Below, in pieces: positions 24,609 through 33,785 of a stretch of DNA of 64,000 nt. Made by a program: the position numbers and the translations under genes. Positions within the stretch are counted from its first letter, which is position 1; every line of letters begins with the position of its first letter. Below the pieces are notes generated by a model, which did no database searches, was not told the origin of the DNA, and worked only from the letters and a program-made list of their open reading frames with translations. This DNA comes from Eubacterium sp. 1001713B170207_170306_E7 (GTDB taxonomy: Bacteria; Bacillota; Clostridia; Eubacteriales; Eubacteriaceae), in NCBI RefSeq assembly GCF_015547515.1, contig NZ_JADMVE010000010.1:1-64000 (forward strand). The letters run 5' to 3'.

Positions 24609-25397
24609 TTATAGACTGGCTTCCTGTAACTTTTTCGGGGCTTCCGGCTTCTTAGCAGTTTCCGGCTTCTTGGCGGCTTTTAATTCCTCCCGGATAGAGG
24701 GCTTTTCTTTTCCCCGTACAGCCGCCCGTTCTAAGCGTTCCACCCGTGCGATAGCCTTTGACACGGATTTTTCCATTCCCTCCAAAGTGGCTTTATGTTT
24801 CTTTAGGGGCTTTGCAACAGCCGCAAGGACACCCTTATCCTCGTTGCGCTCTGTCAGCTCTTTGGTTCCTTTTCCGGTCAGCGCACGTCCTAAGTTCTTG
24901 GTATGCTCATTCAATGCGTGAAGTTCGCTCCCTATGGCGTTGATACGGTCAATGCTTTTCTGGGTGCTGGAAATGGAAGCCTGCAAGTCTGCTTTCATAT
25001 CGGACAGCACGGTTTTGATACCCAGAAAATCCACGGCTTTGTTGAGGGCGGAAATGCCCTGCTGTTTCACGGCGGACAGGGCTTTCTTGATATTCTTTGA
25101 AATATCGGCTTTTAAGCCAGCCAGTTTTTCCTTTGCCTGTGATACATGGGACTGGGTATTTTCCACGTCTTTTATGGCGGCGGTCTTATAACCTCCGTCA
25201 TGGAGATTGGAAAGCTGTCCCCGCACTTCGGTAAGCTCGGACAGAACTTTTTCATACTGCTTTTCCATTGTGGCAAGCTGGGAAAGCAGGGCGGACAGGT
25301 CGGCGGCTTCCTGCTTCTGCCCGTTTTCATTTAAGAGCTTAAAAAACTCTTTTAAATGGGGCTGTTCCCCGATAGGGACTTGTAAGGTTTCATTCAT
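24609..25397 (-). CDS. DUF6674-like coiled-coil element protein with KPSIR tail, 262 aa
   Basis: Mostly helical: N-terminal PHLKEFFKLLNENGQKQEAADLSALLSQ, then long coiled-coil segments (MEKQYEKVLSELTEVRGQ, IAKAIARVERLE-like). The last 31 residues begin KPSIREELKAAKK (bases 24612-24704), the tail shared with three other proteins of the operon. The family name is recalled with moderate certainty; no activity is known. Spacing to both neighbours is under 20 bases. Confidence 0.7.
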   Translation of the reverse strand: MNETLQVPIGEQPHLKEFFKLLNENGQKQEAADLSALLSQLATMEKQYEKVLSELTEVRGQLSNLHDGGYKTAAIKDVENTQSHVSQAKEKLAGLKADISKNIKKALSAVKQQGISALNKAVDFLGIKTVLSDMKADLQASISSTQKSIDRINAIGSELHALNEHTKNLGRALTGKGTKELTERNEDKGVLAAVAKPLKKHKATLEGMEKSVSKAIARVERLERAAVRGKEKPSIREELKAAKKPETAKKPEAPKKLQEASL

Positions 25398-25415
25398 GGG
25401 GTCATTCTCCTTTCG

Positions 25416-26201
25416 TTACCCGTATTTCTGCGGGTTATGGTTGCATATGTCCCGGTTGAAACGGGGCGGCGGGATTTCTTTGTACTGCCTGTGTCCGGTG
25501 CGGACGGCAAAGCATAAGTCTTTATCTTTGGGGTAGGGAATGGCGGCATATTCCGGGTAGCAGTTTAAAACAGCCTGCGCTTTCCGGTTCAGCGGGTAGA
25601 TATACCGAAACATTCGCCCGTTGATTTTCTCAATGCCTTTCATGGCGCAAAACTCATGGGTCAGCCAGTGCCGCTTTTTCACGCCGTCAAGGGCGGCGTT
25701 CTCGGCAAGGAGCGTCCCGGCACTTCTGGGGTGTATCTTTTCCCCTGTGGAGCTGTCCAGGTAAACGCTTGTGGTAAAACTCCCCAGATAACGGAAATTT
25801 GCCGCTTGGTACACATAGCCGCATTTCCCCATAATGCCGTCCGCAAGGGTATAAAGAAAAAGGCAGTCTGTATTTGCCCTAAGCCACCCGATAAGGGCGG
25901 ACAGGGCAAGACTGCCAAAATACCCGTTGCCGTTCTGCTCCGGCAGGAAGCACATTTTCCCGATTTCCAGATAATCAGAGGTCAAAAGTCTGTGTCTGGG
26001 GAATATCTTCCGTATGGTCTGCAAAGGCTGTGTCCCCCAGCTTAACGCCACCACGCCGGACAGCTTCCCGCCCTCGTAAAAGCCTAAGTAATGGCGGTTC
26101 AGACGGGGAAGCACCTGCGAATAGTGGTAAGCCCGGATAAAGGGGACTGCCTGCTCCGGGGAAAGCTCCCGCACGATAAGGACTGGCTTTTCATGCTTCA
26201 T
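25416..26201 (-). CDS. Mom-like DNA-modification protein, 261 aa
   Basis: Resembles the phage Mu Mom / GNAT-like family, which modifies adenines so that DNA resists restriction. Features consistent with this are LSPEQAVPFIRAYHYSQVLPR, the YLGFYEGGKLSGVVALSWG strand-loop-strand, and CFLPEQNGNGYFGSLALSALIGWLR, which looks like an acyl-CoA-type fold. The ATG at 26201 follows GGAGG and overlaps the end of virB4. Family assignment is by pattern. If right, the element can disguise its DNA during transfer, and it sits next to a resident type I restriction system in element 2. Confidence 0.65.
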   Translation of the reverse strand: MKHEKPVLIVRELSPEQAVPFIRAYHYSQVLPRLNRHYLGFYEGGKLSGVVALSWGTQPLQTIRKIFPRHRLLTSDYLEIGKMCFLPEQNGNGYFGSLALSALIGWLRANTDCLFLYTLADGIMGKCGYVYQAANFRYLGSFTTSVYLDSSTGEKIHPRSAGTLLAENAALDGVKKRHWLTHEFCAMKGIEKINGRMFRYIYPLNRKAQAVLNCYPEYAAIPYPKDKDLCFAVRTGHRQYKEIPPPRFNRDICNHNPQKYG

Positions 26202-28608
26202 TGGCAAGTTCCTCCGGGCGGGTTGTCATAATGCTGTAAAGCTCTGTGTCAGCAGGGAAGCGGTCTACAAAGGGCAGTATCACGTTCCCGTAAAAAATAA
26301 GCCCCTGTCCGGCTTCGGAATGGGTCACATAGGATAACTGCTGGTTGGAAATGCCTAACTGCTTGGCAAGTATCTGTCTGTCCCCGCCCGCTTGATTTAA
26401 CATATAGATAAAGTCGCTGTTTTCAAAGATATTTTCGATTTCCCGGCTGGCAAGGAGATCCTTTACGTTCTGGGTTATGCCTGTGGGGATTCCGCCCCAT
26501 TTTCTAAAACGCTTCCAGATTTCCACGGAATAGGCGGCAGTCTGTTCCTCTTTCAGTAGTAAATGAAATTCATCGCAATAGAACCATGTGTTAGCGTGAA
26601 GCTCCCGGTTCTCGGTCACACGCCCCCAGACTTGGTCTTGAATGATTAACATTCCCAGCTTTTTAAGCTGTTTCCCCAGCTCCTTGATGTCAAAGCAGAC
26701 AAGGCGGTTATGAATGTCTATGTTGGTACGGTGGTTGAACACGTTTAAACTGCCGTGTACATACAGTTCCAGTGCGGCGGCTACCCTTGCGGCTTCTGTC
26801 TCCGGCTGTCTTTTGAGGGCATTGTGTAAATCTTCCAGTATCGGCATATTTGCCGGGACAGGGTCGGCAAGGTATTCCCGGTAGACTTCCCGCACGGCAC
26901 GGTCAATGACGGTCTTTTCGACAGGCTCTAAGCCGCTTTTTCCGCCCACAATCAGCTCACATAGGGACAGGATAAAATCCGCCTTTAACGTCAGCGGGCT
27001 TTCGTCCTCGGAGTAATTGAGGTTCAAATCCATAGGGTTTACAAAGTCTTTGCTGGTGGGGGAGATTTTTACCACCTGCCCGCCCAGACGGTTGACAAGG
27101 GGTGCGTACTCCGCTTCCGGGTCGCATATCAAAATGCTGTCTTTCTTATCCGCCACAAGGAATACGTTTGTGATTTCCCTCTTTGCGGAAAAGCTCTTGC
27201 CGCTTCCCGGCGTTCCTAAAATCAGCCCGTTGGGGTTTTTTAACTTTTTGCGGTCAGCTAAAATCATGTTGTTACTAAGGGCGTTCAAGCCATAGTAGAG
27301 GGCTTCCCCGCTCTGGAAAAGCTCCTGCGTGGTAAAGGGGACAAAGATTGCCGTACTGCTGGTGGTAAGCCCCCGCTGTATGGGTATTTCATTCAGCCCC
27401 AGCGGCAGGGAGGACATAAGCCCCGCTTCCTGCTGGTAGTCCAGACGGACAAGGGAGCAGTTTGCTTTCTGCGCCACGCTTGCGGCTTGGAATATCTGGT
27501 TGTCAAGTGCCTGCTTATTGTCCGCAAGGTTTACCACAAGGAACGTGAGCAGGAACATACGCTCGTTGCGGCTCTGCAAGTCACGCAACAGGTCTTTGGC
27601 TTCCCCGCCGTAGGTGGCAAGGTCAGAGGGGATAATATCCATGTCATAGCCGGAACGGACAGCTTTCTTCTGTTCTTCAATCTTCATGCGGTCTAAGTCC
27701 GTGATTTTCCGCTTGATAGTCTTGATTGCTTCGCTCTGGTCGATACTGCGGATATGGAGATTGACAAGCAGGTGTCCGTCCACGTTGAGCAAGTCGGCAA
27801 GCAAGCGGTCATTGATTTCCGGCGCAAGTATCTGTAAGAACGATACCGCCCCGGTCAGCTTCCCCATGCCAAATGTCCGCCCGTTCTTGAAAGCAAATGA
27901 GGGCGGTGCGATAAAATCCTTTGTGGATAAACCGGACGGCGCAAGCCATTTCCAGTTGAATGAAAAGCGGCTGTCCCCCTCCGGGTGGAAAATCCCGTGA
28001 AGCACCTCTAAACGGTCTTTGCCGTCTAAGGGGCGGCTCTGTGAGCCTAAGATTTTCAAGTGGTTCAGTATGTCCGTTTCCAGCCGGGACAGGCGGGACT
28101 TTGCCGTTTTTATGTTGTCCGCTTCCAGCGTGAACGTAAGGTACTTTTTCTTGATAAGCCCGTTATTCCCCTTACTAAGCTGGTTCTGTAACATGGCGGC
28201 GTATTCCGCCCGCACATCGTCAAAGCCGTCCCCCTGCGGTGGGATAGCGATACTCTTTGAAAAATCCTCTTTTCCGGCGATACGGTTCACAAAGGTAAGC
28301 TGTAAGCCTATGGAGCTGTCAAGGGAGTTGTAGAAGTCGCATAAGGCTTCAAAGGTGGCGGTCTTATCGTCCGGCTGTGCAAGCTGGTAATTTACGTCAA
28401 AAAATTCAAGGCTTTTGGAATAGAGCTTATCCCTTACCCGGCAGATACCGTCCGGGTACATGGTTTCATAGGGAATGGTCTGCTGTGCGGAGTGCTTTTT
28501 CCCGTCCCCCTTAGCCTTTTGTATGAGGGCGGCTATCTGCTTTTTTTCCGCCCGTGACAGCTTTACCGCCTGCTTTGGCGGTCTGTCTTTGATAGCTTTT
28601 TTTGACAA
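26191..28608 (-). CDS. VirB4/TraE-type conjugation ATPase, 805 aa
   Basis: Motor ATPase of the type IV secretion system. Walker A is LGTPGSGKSFSAKRE near residue 470 and Walker B is FYCDEFHLLL near residue 680, followed by the GIPTGITQNVKDLL segment of the family. The basic N terminus is an extension. It overlaps the PrgI-like gene by 98 bases and the Mom-like gene by 11, indicating tight coupling. Length is normal for the family. Confidence 0.93.
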   Translation of the reverse strand: MSKKAIKDRPPKQAVKLSRAEKKQIAALIQKAKGDGKKHSAQQTIPYETMYPDGICRVRDKLYSKSLEFFDVNYQLAQPDDKTATFEALCDFYNSLDSSIGLQLTFVNRIAGKEDFSKSIAIPPQGDGFDDVRAEYAAMLQNQLSKGNNGLIKKKYLTFTLEADNIKTAKSRLSRLETDILNHLKILGSQSRPLDGKDRLEVLHGIFHPEGDSRFSFNWKWLAPSGLSTKDFIAPPSFAFKNGRTFGMGKLTGAVSFLQILAPEINDRLLADLLNVDGHLLVNLHIRSIDQSEAIKTIKRKITDLDRMKIEEQKKAVRSGYDMDIIPSDLATYGGEAKDLLRDLQSRNERMFLLTFLVVNLADNKQALDNQIFQAASVAQKANCSLVRLDYQQEAGLMSSLPLGLNEIPIQRGLTTSSTAIFVPFTTQELFQSGEALYYGLNALSNNMILADRKKLKNPNGLILGTPGSGKSFSAKREITNVFLVADKKDSILICDPEAEYAPLVNRLGGQVVKISPTSKDFVNPMDLNLNYSEDESPLTLKADFILSLCELIVGGKSGLEPVEKTVIDRAVREVYREYLADPVPANMPILEDLHNALKRQPETEAARVAAALELYVHGSLNVFNHRTNIDIHNRLVCFDIKELGKQLKKLGMLIIQDQVWGRVTENRELHANTWFYCDEFHLLLKEEQTAAYSVEIWKRFRKWGGIPTGITQNVKDLLASREIENIFENSDFIYMLNQAGGDRQILAKQLGISNQQLSYVTHSEAGQGLIFYGNVILPFVDRFPADTELYSIMTTRPEELANEA

Positions 28609-28960
28609 TGGCGTTTACCTCCTTTTTGAGTGTGTATTGTTTTTCCAGAACGGCGTAATAGTTTTCCGTCCGGTAAGGGCGTTCCTTTGGGGAAAGGAAC
28701 AGGGTGCGTATCATGTTCCCGGCGATTACCTCTAGGGGCTGTCCGTGCTTCTCATACATGGCAAATAAGAAAAACGGGAGCATGGCAAGCACCATGAGGA
28801 ATGTTGCTATGGTCTGGGGTACGCTGTCTTTAAGCAAAAAGAAAAGCGGCACTCCCACAAGAGCCGCCGCCCCGAAACACACAAGCTGGCGTTTCGTCAG
28901 ATTGAACATGACTTTGGTTTTTACCCGTGTAAGGTCTTTGGGTACTGGCACATATGCCAT
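28511..28960 (-). CDS. PrgI-like (VirB3-type) membrane protein, 149 aa
   Basis: Small inner-membrane subunit with two adjacent helices around residues 30-75 (FGAALVGVPLFFLL, TIATFLMVLAMLPFFLFAMY), then the conserved KHGQPLEVIAGNMIRTLFLSPKERPYRTEN. It precedes and overlaps the VirB4 gene, as VirB3-VirB4 pairs do. The C-terminal 35 residues are basic and lie within the overlap. A GGAGG site precedes its ATG. Confidence 0.85.
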   Translation of the reverse strand: MAYVPVPKDLTRVKTKVMFNLTKRQLVCFGAAALVGVPLFFLLKDSVPQTIATFLMVLAMLPFFLFAMYEKHGQPLEVIAGNMIRTLFLSPKERPYRTENYYAVLEKQYTLKKEVNAIVKKSYQRQTAKAGGKAVTGGKKADSRPHTKG

Positions 28961-29005
28961 TGAGAACCTCCTTTCTGCCCGGTCTGGGCGGTGTATGCCT
29001 GCCCT

Positions 29006-29875
29006 TTAGTGGGCGTGCAGGATTGATTTTGCAAGGCTTCCGGTCTTGAACAGGGAAAAGCAGAGTATCACGGTGTAGGCGGCAACGCTGAAAATAGCAC
29101 TGTGCAGGTTGTCAGCGATAACCATTTCATTCACAAGCACGGCGTAAATGCCGACACATACCATGATGAAAAAGCCCTGTATTCCCAGAGCGAACAAGCC
29201 TTTTAGGTAGTTGCTTCCAATGCTTCCCCATTCCCGGTTTGTCATGGTGGCGAATGGGACAGGGGCAACGGAACAGGTCAGATATATTTCTATCATTCTG
29301 CCGTAGAGGATAACCGTTATCAGCACGGACATGATTTTCATGCACATACTCACAAGGGCGGTTTCCATGAGCAGTAACAGAAGTTCGGGGACTTCTAAGG
29401 TTTCCAGATTGGCAGTCATGCTTTCTAGGGTGCTTTCAATGTCAATCGCCGTGTCGGTGCTTATCACGCCCGCCGCCGCATTGACTAAATGCTGTCCCAC
29501 GTCAAAGACCGCCATAGTAATGTCAAAGACGTGGGCAACAAGATAGACCGCCACCCACGCCTTGAAAAAGTATTTGAAGAACAGCCATGTATCAATGTCA
29601 TGCAGGCTGTTCTTCTCCGTAACCATGCTGATAAGCTCATAGCAAAGCACATAGGTAATGATAAGCCCCGCTATGGGGAGAATGACGGATTGTGACAAGC
29701 TCTGTATCATGTTGAACACGCCGCCATTCCACCCCTGCGGGGTCTGTCCCGCCTGTGCCGCTATTGTGCCTACCTTTTCGTTTACGTCCCCGAACATATT
29801 TGATAAGTTCCCGTTAATCGCCCCGATCAACAGCTCCTTTAGCCATTCGTTTATGGCTTCAAATATGCTCTCCAT
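29006..29875 (-). CDS. TrbL/VirB6-like channel protein, 289 aa
   Basis: Polytopic membrane protein with about six helices (SVILPIAGLIITYVLCYELI, FFKAWVAVYLVAHVFDITMAVF, MKIMSVLITVILYGRMIEIYL, GLFALGIQGFFIMVCVGIYAVLV, and a C-terminal VAAYTVILCFSLF). The conserved VAPVPFATMTNREWGSIGSNYLKGL segment is typical of the Tn1549-type VirB6 proteins. It forms part of the translocation channel. Confidence 0.87.
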   Translation of the reverse strand: MESIFEAINEWLKELLIGAINGNLSNMFGDVNEKVGTIAAQAGQTPQGWNGGVFNMIQSLSQSVILPIAGLIITYVLCYELISMVTEKNSLHDIDTWLFFKYFFKAWVAVYLVAHVFDITMAVFDVGQHLVNAAAGVISTDTAIDIESTLESMTANLETLEVPELLLLLMETALVSMCMKIMSVLITVILYGRMIEIYLTCSVAPVPFATMTNREWGSIGSNYLKGLFALGIQGFFIMVCVGIYAVLVNEMVIADNLHSAIFSVAAYTVILCFSLFKTGSLAKSILHAH

Positions 29876-29895
29876 AGGCTCTTATCCCCGGACAA

Positions 29896-30108
29896 TTAAA
29901 ACAGTCCTGCAAGCAGGGGAACTAAGGTTGTGCCAATGAGCGCAACGCCGCCGCCCGCCATTAACTGTTTCATGCCCTGCGATTTTGCGCCGGGGTTGTC
30001 GTTGCCGTAGCCCTCTAACAGATTGATAACGCCCCAGATACCTAAGCCAGCTCCCAGAGCGATTACAAGGGTCTGTAAAATGTCAACTGCGGAATTAAAA
30101 AATGCCAT
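29896..30108 (-). CDS. Maff2-family small membrane protein, 70 aa
   Basis: Two hydrophobic helices (LQTLVIALGAGLGIWGVINLLEG and GGVALIGTTLVPLLAGLF) joined by a short polar turn, NDNPGAKSQGMKQLM. This is the Maff2/VirB2-like pattern that follows VirD4 in these elements. It may be the pilin-like or channel-lining subunit. Twenty bases separate it from the VirB6-like gene. Confidence 0.83.
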   Translation of the reverse strand: MAFFNSAVDILQTLVIALGAGLGIWGVINLLEGYGNDNPGAKSQGMKQLMAGGGVALIGTTLVPLLAGLF

Positions 30109-30267
30109 AAGATTTCCTCGCTTTCTGCCGCTTTTTGCGGCTTAAAAAATGTTTTTTGGTGGTTTGTTGCATAAAAATAACCGCCTGTGTGGGCGGCTGG
30201 TGCGTGACTTCGGCGGGGTCTGCCATTCATGCGTGTGGGGACAGATACAGCCACCACGGTCACGGGT

Positions 30268-32025
30268 TCAGACTTCGATTTCGTAAAGGTCAAAGGGTTC
30301 GTCCGGCTTGACAGCCGCCGGACGGCGTTTCAAGTATTTTTCCACGTCAAACGTGTTCTTCCTGTCATAGTCCGACAGGTACTTGTATCTGGGGTGCTTG
30401 GTAATGTCAAACTTGTCACTGAAAAACGGGCGTACGCCCCGCACCTGCAAGATACATTTCCCGCCGTCCATGACGGCTATTTCGTCTTGGCTCATCAGCT
30501 CCTTTCCTAGCTTTTGGTAGTTCATGCCGTGGGAAAGCTCCCGCCCTCTGGTTTCGGACGTATTGTATAAATCAATGGTTTCTTTCCCTAACAGCTCCGA
30601 CATTTCCTTTAAGGTGGTTTTCTCTTTTCCGCCCAGAAACAGGGTGGTGTCGCAGTTGCCTACAATGGTGTCGGCGTTGTCTTTATAAATGGCTTTTAGC
30701 TGGCTCTGTGCCTGCAAGATAAGGCAGGCGGAGATTTCCCGGCTTCTAATAGTGGCAATCAGCTTTTCCAGCTTCGGTATCTGCCCGATATTTGCCACCT
30801 CGTCCAAAAGACAGCGGACGTGTACGGGAAGCCTGCCGCCGTAAACATCATCTGCCTTGTCACATAAAAGATTGAAAAGCTGGGTGTACATCATGGCAAC
30901 AAGAAAATTAAAGGTATCGTCCGTGTCGGAGATTATGACAAAGAGGGCGGTTTTTCTGTCCCCCAGCGTGTCAAGCTCCAAATCGTCCGTTTCCATGAGT
31001 TCCCGCAGTTCCCGAATATCAAAGGGGGCTAACCTCGCCCCGCAGGAAATAAGGATTGATTTTGCGGTTTTTCCTGCCGCCAGCTTGTATTTCTTATACT
31101 GCTTTAGGGCAAAGTGTTCCGGGTCTTTTTCTTCCAGACGGTCAAACATAAGGTCAACCGGGTTCTTAAAATCCTCGTCATCTTCTCTGGCTTCGCTGGC
31201 GTTAATCATGTCAAGCAGGGTGGTAAAATTCTTTTCTTCTTCCGGGGCTTCGTAGAAGATATAGCCGATAAGGGCGGTGTAATAGAGTTTTTCCGCCTTT
31301 ACCCAGAAGTCCTCGGAAGATTTTTCGCCCTCGCCTTTGGTGTTGGCTATGATTGTCTGTACCAGCTTTAAAATGTCCTTTTCGCTCCGCAGGTAGGCAA
31401 AGGGATTGTAGTGCATGGACTTCTTGAAATTGATTGTGTTCAGCACCTTAATTCGGTAGCCACCCTTTGCCAGCAGTTTTCCGCACTCAATCAATACTGT
31501 GCCTTTCGGGTCAGTCACTACATAGGAGCTGTGCATTTGCATTAAGTTTGGCTTTACGAAAAAGCGGGTTTTTCCACTTCCAGAACCACCGATTACCAGC
31601 ACGTTTTTATTCCTTGCGTACTTGGGTGCTTTAGGGCGGCTGTTCATGGTAAGCCGTTCCGTCTGGGTCAGAATGACGTTGTTGTAAAAATCCGGGTCAA
31701 TGTATGGTTCAATGTCCTTTGCATTTCCCCAGCGGGCAGAGCCATATTCCATGCCTTTCCGGTACTTCTTGGCGTTCTTGCCTTTGCAGTACACGGCAAA
31801 CCGGATAAGGACAGCCCCGGCAACGCCGATAAGAAAATCCTGCCCGTTAAGGCTCGGCAGGGGGCTTTCAAAAGCAAGGGAAAAGCCCTGTGTAATATGC
31901 AGGAGCTTCCCGGAGAAATCCACGCCGGGGGAGAGCCGGAACGCTTCGGCGGCTTTCATAAAAAGCCACACAAAGAGTAGATACGGGGCATTTAGGATAA
32001 GCTGTTTTTTGATGTTTGGTTTCAT
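30268..32025 (-). CDS. VirD4/TraG-type coupling protein, 585 aa
   Basis: Brings the relaxase-DNA complex to the secretion channel. Two N-terminal membrane helices are followed by Walker A in VIGGSGSGKTRFFVKPNLMQ near residue 150 and Walker B in VHVRCLLDEVANIGQIP near residue 390. The TraG/TraD signature SREISACLILQAQSQLKAIY follows. It overlaps the PcfB gene by 4 bases. Both PcfB and this protein are expected to recognise the relaxosome. Confidence 0.94.
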   Translation of the reverse strand: MKPNIKKQLILNAPYLLFVWLFMKAAEAFRLSPGVDFSGKLLHITQGFSLAFESPLPSLNGQDFLIGVAGAVLIRFAVYCKGKNAKKYRKGMEYGSARWGNAKDIEPYIDPDFYNNVILTQTERLTMNSRPKAPKYARNKNVLVIGGSGSGKTRFFVKPNLMQMHSSYVVTDPKGTVLIECGKLLAKGGYRIKVLNTINFKKSMHYNPFAYLRSEKDILKLVQTIIANTKGEGEKSSEDFWVKAEKLYYTALIGYIFYEAPEEEKNFTTLLDMINASEAREDDEDFKNPVDLMFDRLEEKDPEHFALKQYKKYKLAAGKTAKSILISCGARLAPFDIRELRELMETDDLELDTLGDRKTALFVIISDTDDTFNFLVAMMYTQLFNLLCDKADDVYGGRLPVHVRCLLDEVANIGQIPKLEKLIATIRSREISACLILQAQSQLKAIYKDNADTIVGNCDTTLFLGGKEKTTLKEMSELLGKETIDLYNTSETRGRELSHGMNYQKLGKELMSQDEIAVMDGGKCILQVRGVRPFFSDKFDITKHPRYKYLSDYDRKNTFDVEKYLKRRPAAVKPDEPFDLYEIEV

Positions 32026-32504
32026 AATTCCCGCCCCCTGTCTTTATTCTTGACTTTCTCCCGGCTGGCGTTTAACTGCTTCGCTTTGTCCTTAAAGGCG
32101 GCAAGAGCCTTTCGGATTGACGGCTTTTTTGCCTGCTTTAACTGCTTGGCGGAAAATTCCCGGAACGCTTCGGTCATAACGTCCACGTCCCGCCCCTTGA
32201 AAAATACCAGATAGCGGGGCGGGTTCTCGCCCTTGACTTTTTGCAGGCTGAAATCCAGCCCGTATTTCTTGGCAACAGGCTCAAAGGCTTTAATGTTAGC
32301 GTCTGTAATCTCCATGCTGGAAACACCCGTGTTCTGCTTCATAAGCTGTTTTAAGGTCTGTTTCCCCTTGTATTCCACGGGCGTTCCCAACTGTTTTTTT
32401 GCGTTTGACAGGAATTTCCTAAGAGCCTTCTGCAACAGCTCCGCCGTCAGCTTCCCGCCACGGATTGAAAAAGCAACTACTTTTTCGTTTATCTGTTCTT
32501 CCAT
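32022..32504 (-). CDS. PcfB-like relaxosome adaptor (DUF3801) with KPSIR tail, 160 aa
   Basis: PcfB-type proteins link the relaxosome to the coupling ATPase. The DUF3801 core is visible (GGKLTAELLQKALRKFLSNAKK, QTLKQLMKQNTGVSSMEITD, AKKYGLDFSLQKVKG, FFKGRDVDVMTEAFREF). The last 34 residues start KPSIRKALAAFKDKAK (bases 32025-32126), the same tail seen on three other element proteins. Coupled to the VirD4 gene by a 4-base overlap. Confidence 0.85.
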   Translation of the reverse strand: MEEQINEKVVAFSIRGGKLTAELLQKALRKFLSNAKKQLGTPVEYKGKQTLKQLMKQNTGVSSMEITDANIKAFEPVAKKYGLDFSLQKVKGENPPRYLVFFKGRDVDVMTEAFREFSAKQLKQAKKPSIRKALAAFKDKAKQLNASREKVKNKDRGREL

Positions 32505-32596
32505 GTGTCGTTGTTCCTCCTTTCATGGGATAGGGCAGGACAGGCGGCGGGCGGGCATGAAAAAAGGGACAGCCGCTTTTCCCGGTTGCCCCTGTG

Positions 32597-32824
32597 TTAC
32601 CTGTCATGCCGCCGTACCCGTAAGCCGTCCAGCTTATCCGTTTTGATACCGACAAGATACCATTCCTGTTCACAATTCATTTCAATGCGGGTCGGCTTCC
32701 ATTTGCCGCCTGCGAATACGTCAAAACATTCCCCGCAGTGCAGACCACCGTAAAAATCGTTCAGTCCAAAGCGTATGTCATAGCGTTCCGTTTCCGGGTC
32801 ATAAATCAATGCTCCCTGTTTCAT
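32597..32824 (-). CDS. DUF5348 family protein, 75 aa
   Basis: Small protein starting MKQGALIYDPETERYDIRFG at 32824, preceded by GGAGG; the longer frame upstream has no ribosome site. Contains GGLHCGECFDVFAGGKWKPTR and EWYLVGIKTDKLDGL, the DUF5348 pattern as I recall it. It lies between the initiator and pcfB genes. Function unknown. Confidence 0.75.
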   Translation of the reverse strand: MKQGALIYDPETERYDIRFGLNDFYGGLHCGECFDVFAGGKWKPTRIEMNCEQEWYLVGIKTDKLDGLRVRRHDR

Positions 32825-32846
32825 GGTGTGTGTCCTCCTTTTTTGT

Positions 32847-33785
32847 TTACAGGCTTTCGCCCTCGTTGCAGGAATAATAGTCCGGGTCGCCGTATTGGGG
32901 CTTTTTAGGGGCAAACGCCCCGCTTGCCATATCGTGAGCCACAAGGGAAGTGTAATAGCTGTCTATGGTATTGGGTGCGTTAAACAGCACCGCAAGCAGG
33001 TATTTCTTAATGTTGCGTATCTTAGTGGTGTTCTGGCGCATACAGTCAAGAACAAACTGGATATGGCTGTTATTCAGCTTCATAAACTTGCCCTTTACCA
33101 GCTCCGCCGGGTAATCGTCCCCGGCTATGCGTATCACTTTTCTGCGGGTGCAGACGGTTTCCAGCATGAGGGACACAATCTCGTCAATCCTGCCTTTGTC
33201 ATAGCGTTGATCCTGTACCAGATAGTCATACTCGATATTGTCCTTTATGACTTCTTCATAAGCCCTTACAGCGTCCATGCTGGTATATCCGTTTCCTTTC
33301 CGTTCTGGCGGTGTAGCCGCTTCCCTCTGGAAAGGGGTGGAAAGGATAGGAATGGAATCGGTATTTAATAAATCGGTATTTGATAATTCTTTAGTTGATA
33401 GTTCTTTATTTAATTGCGTTGGATTTTCCTGTGTAGGGTTTTCCAATGTTGGATTTTCCAATGTAGGTTTTGCCTGTGTTGGATTTTCCAATATAGGCAG
33501 TTCATGTATCACATAGTCTGTCCCTGCAAGCTGTCCGTTTTCATTTCTCGCTCTGGCACGGGTTACATAGCCAGCCCGTTCCAGTTCCCGGACAGCTTCC
33601 CGGATAGCGTCTATGCCCTCCCGGTTGATACTGGACAATCCCTTTAGGGTGTAGTCCCATTCTTCCGGCAGGGACAGCATTTGAGAAAGAAGCCCCTTTG
33701 CCTTTAAGGTCAGGCTGGGGTTTCTTAGGTGGTGGTTTGACATAACCGTGTAGCCTTTGGTTTTCTCCACCCGGAATACTGCCAC
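32847..33785 (-). CDS. Replication initiator-like protein (DUF6017 type), 312 aa
   Basis: First gene of the leftward transfer operon. The N terminus is a winged helix (NHHLRNPSLTLKAKGLLSQMLSLPEEWDYTLKGLSSI, INREGIDAIREAVRELERAGYV). A linker around residues 98-130 repeats a five-residue unit (ENPTQ, KPTLE, ENPTL). The C-terminal domain (about 170-290) matches DUF6017 (NIEYDYLVQDQRYDKGRIDEIVSLMLET). Likely starts autonomous replication of the excised circle or regulates the operon. AAAGGAG precedes the ATG. Confidence 0.8.
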   Translation of the reverse strand: MAVFRVEKTKGYTVMSNHHLRNPSLTLKAKGLLSQMLSLPEEWDYTLKGLSSINREGIDAIREAVRELERAGYVTRARARNENGQLAGTDYVIHELPILENPTQAKPTLENPTLENPTQENPTQLNKELSTKELSNTDLLNTDSIPILSTPFQREAATPPERKGNGYTSMDAVRAYEEVIKDNIEYDYLVQDQRYDKGRIDEIVSLMLETVCTRRKVIRIAGDDYPAELVKGKFMKLNNSHIQFVLDCMRQNTTKIRNIKKYLLAVLFNAPNTIDSYYTSLVAHDMASGAFAPKKPQYGDPDYYSCNEGESL

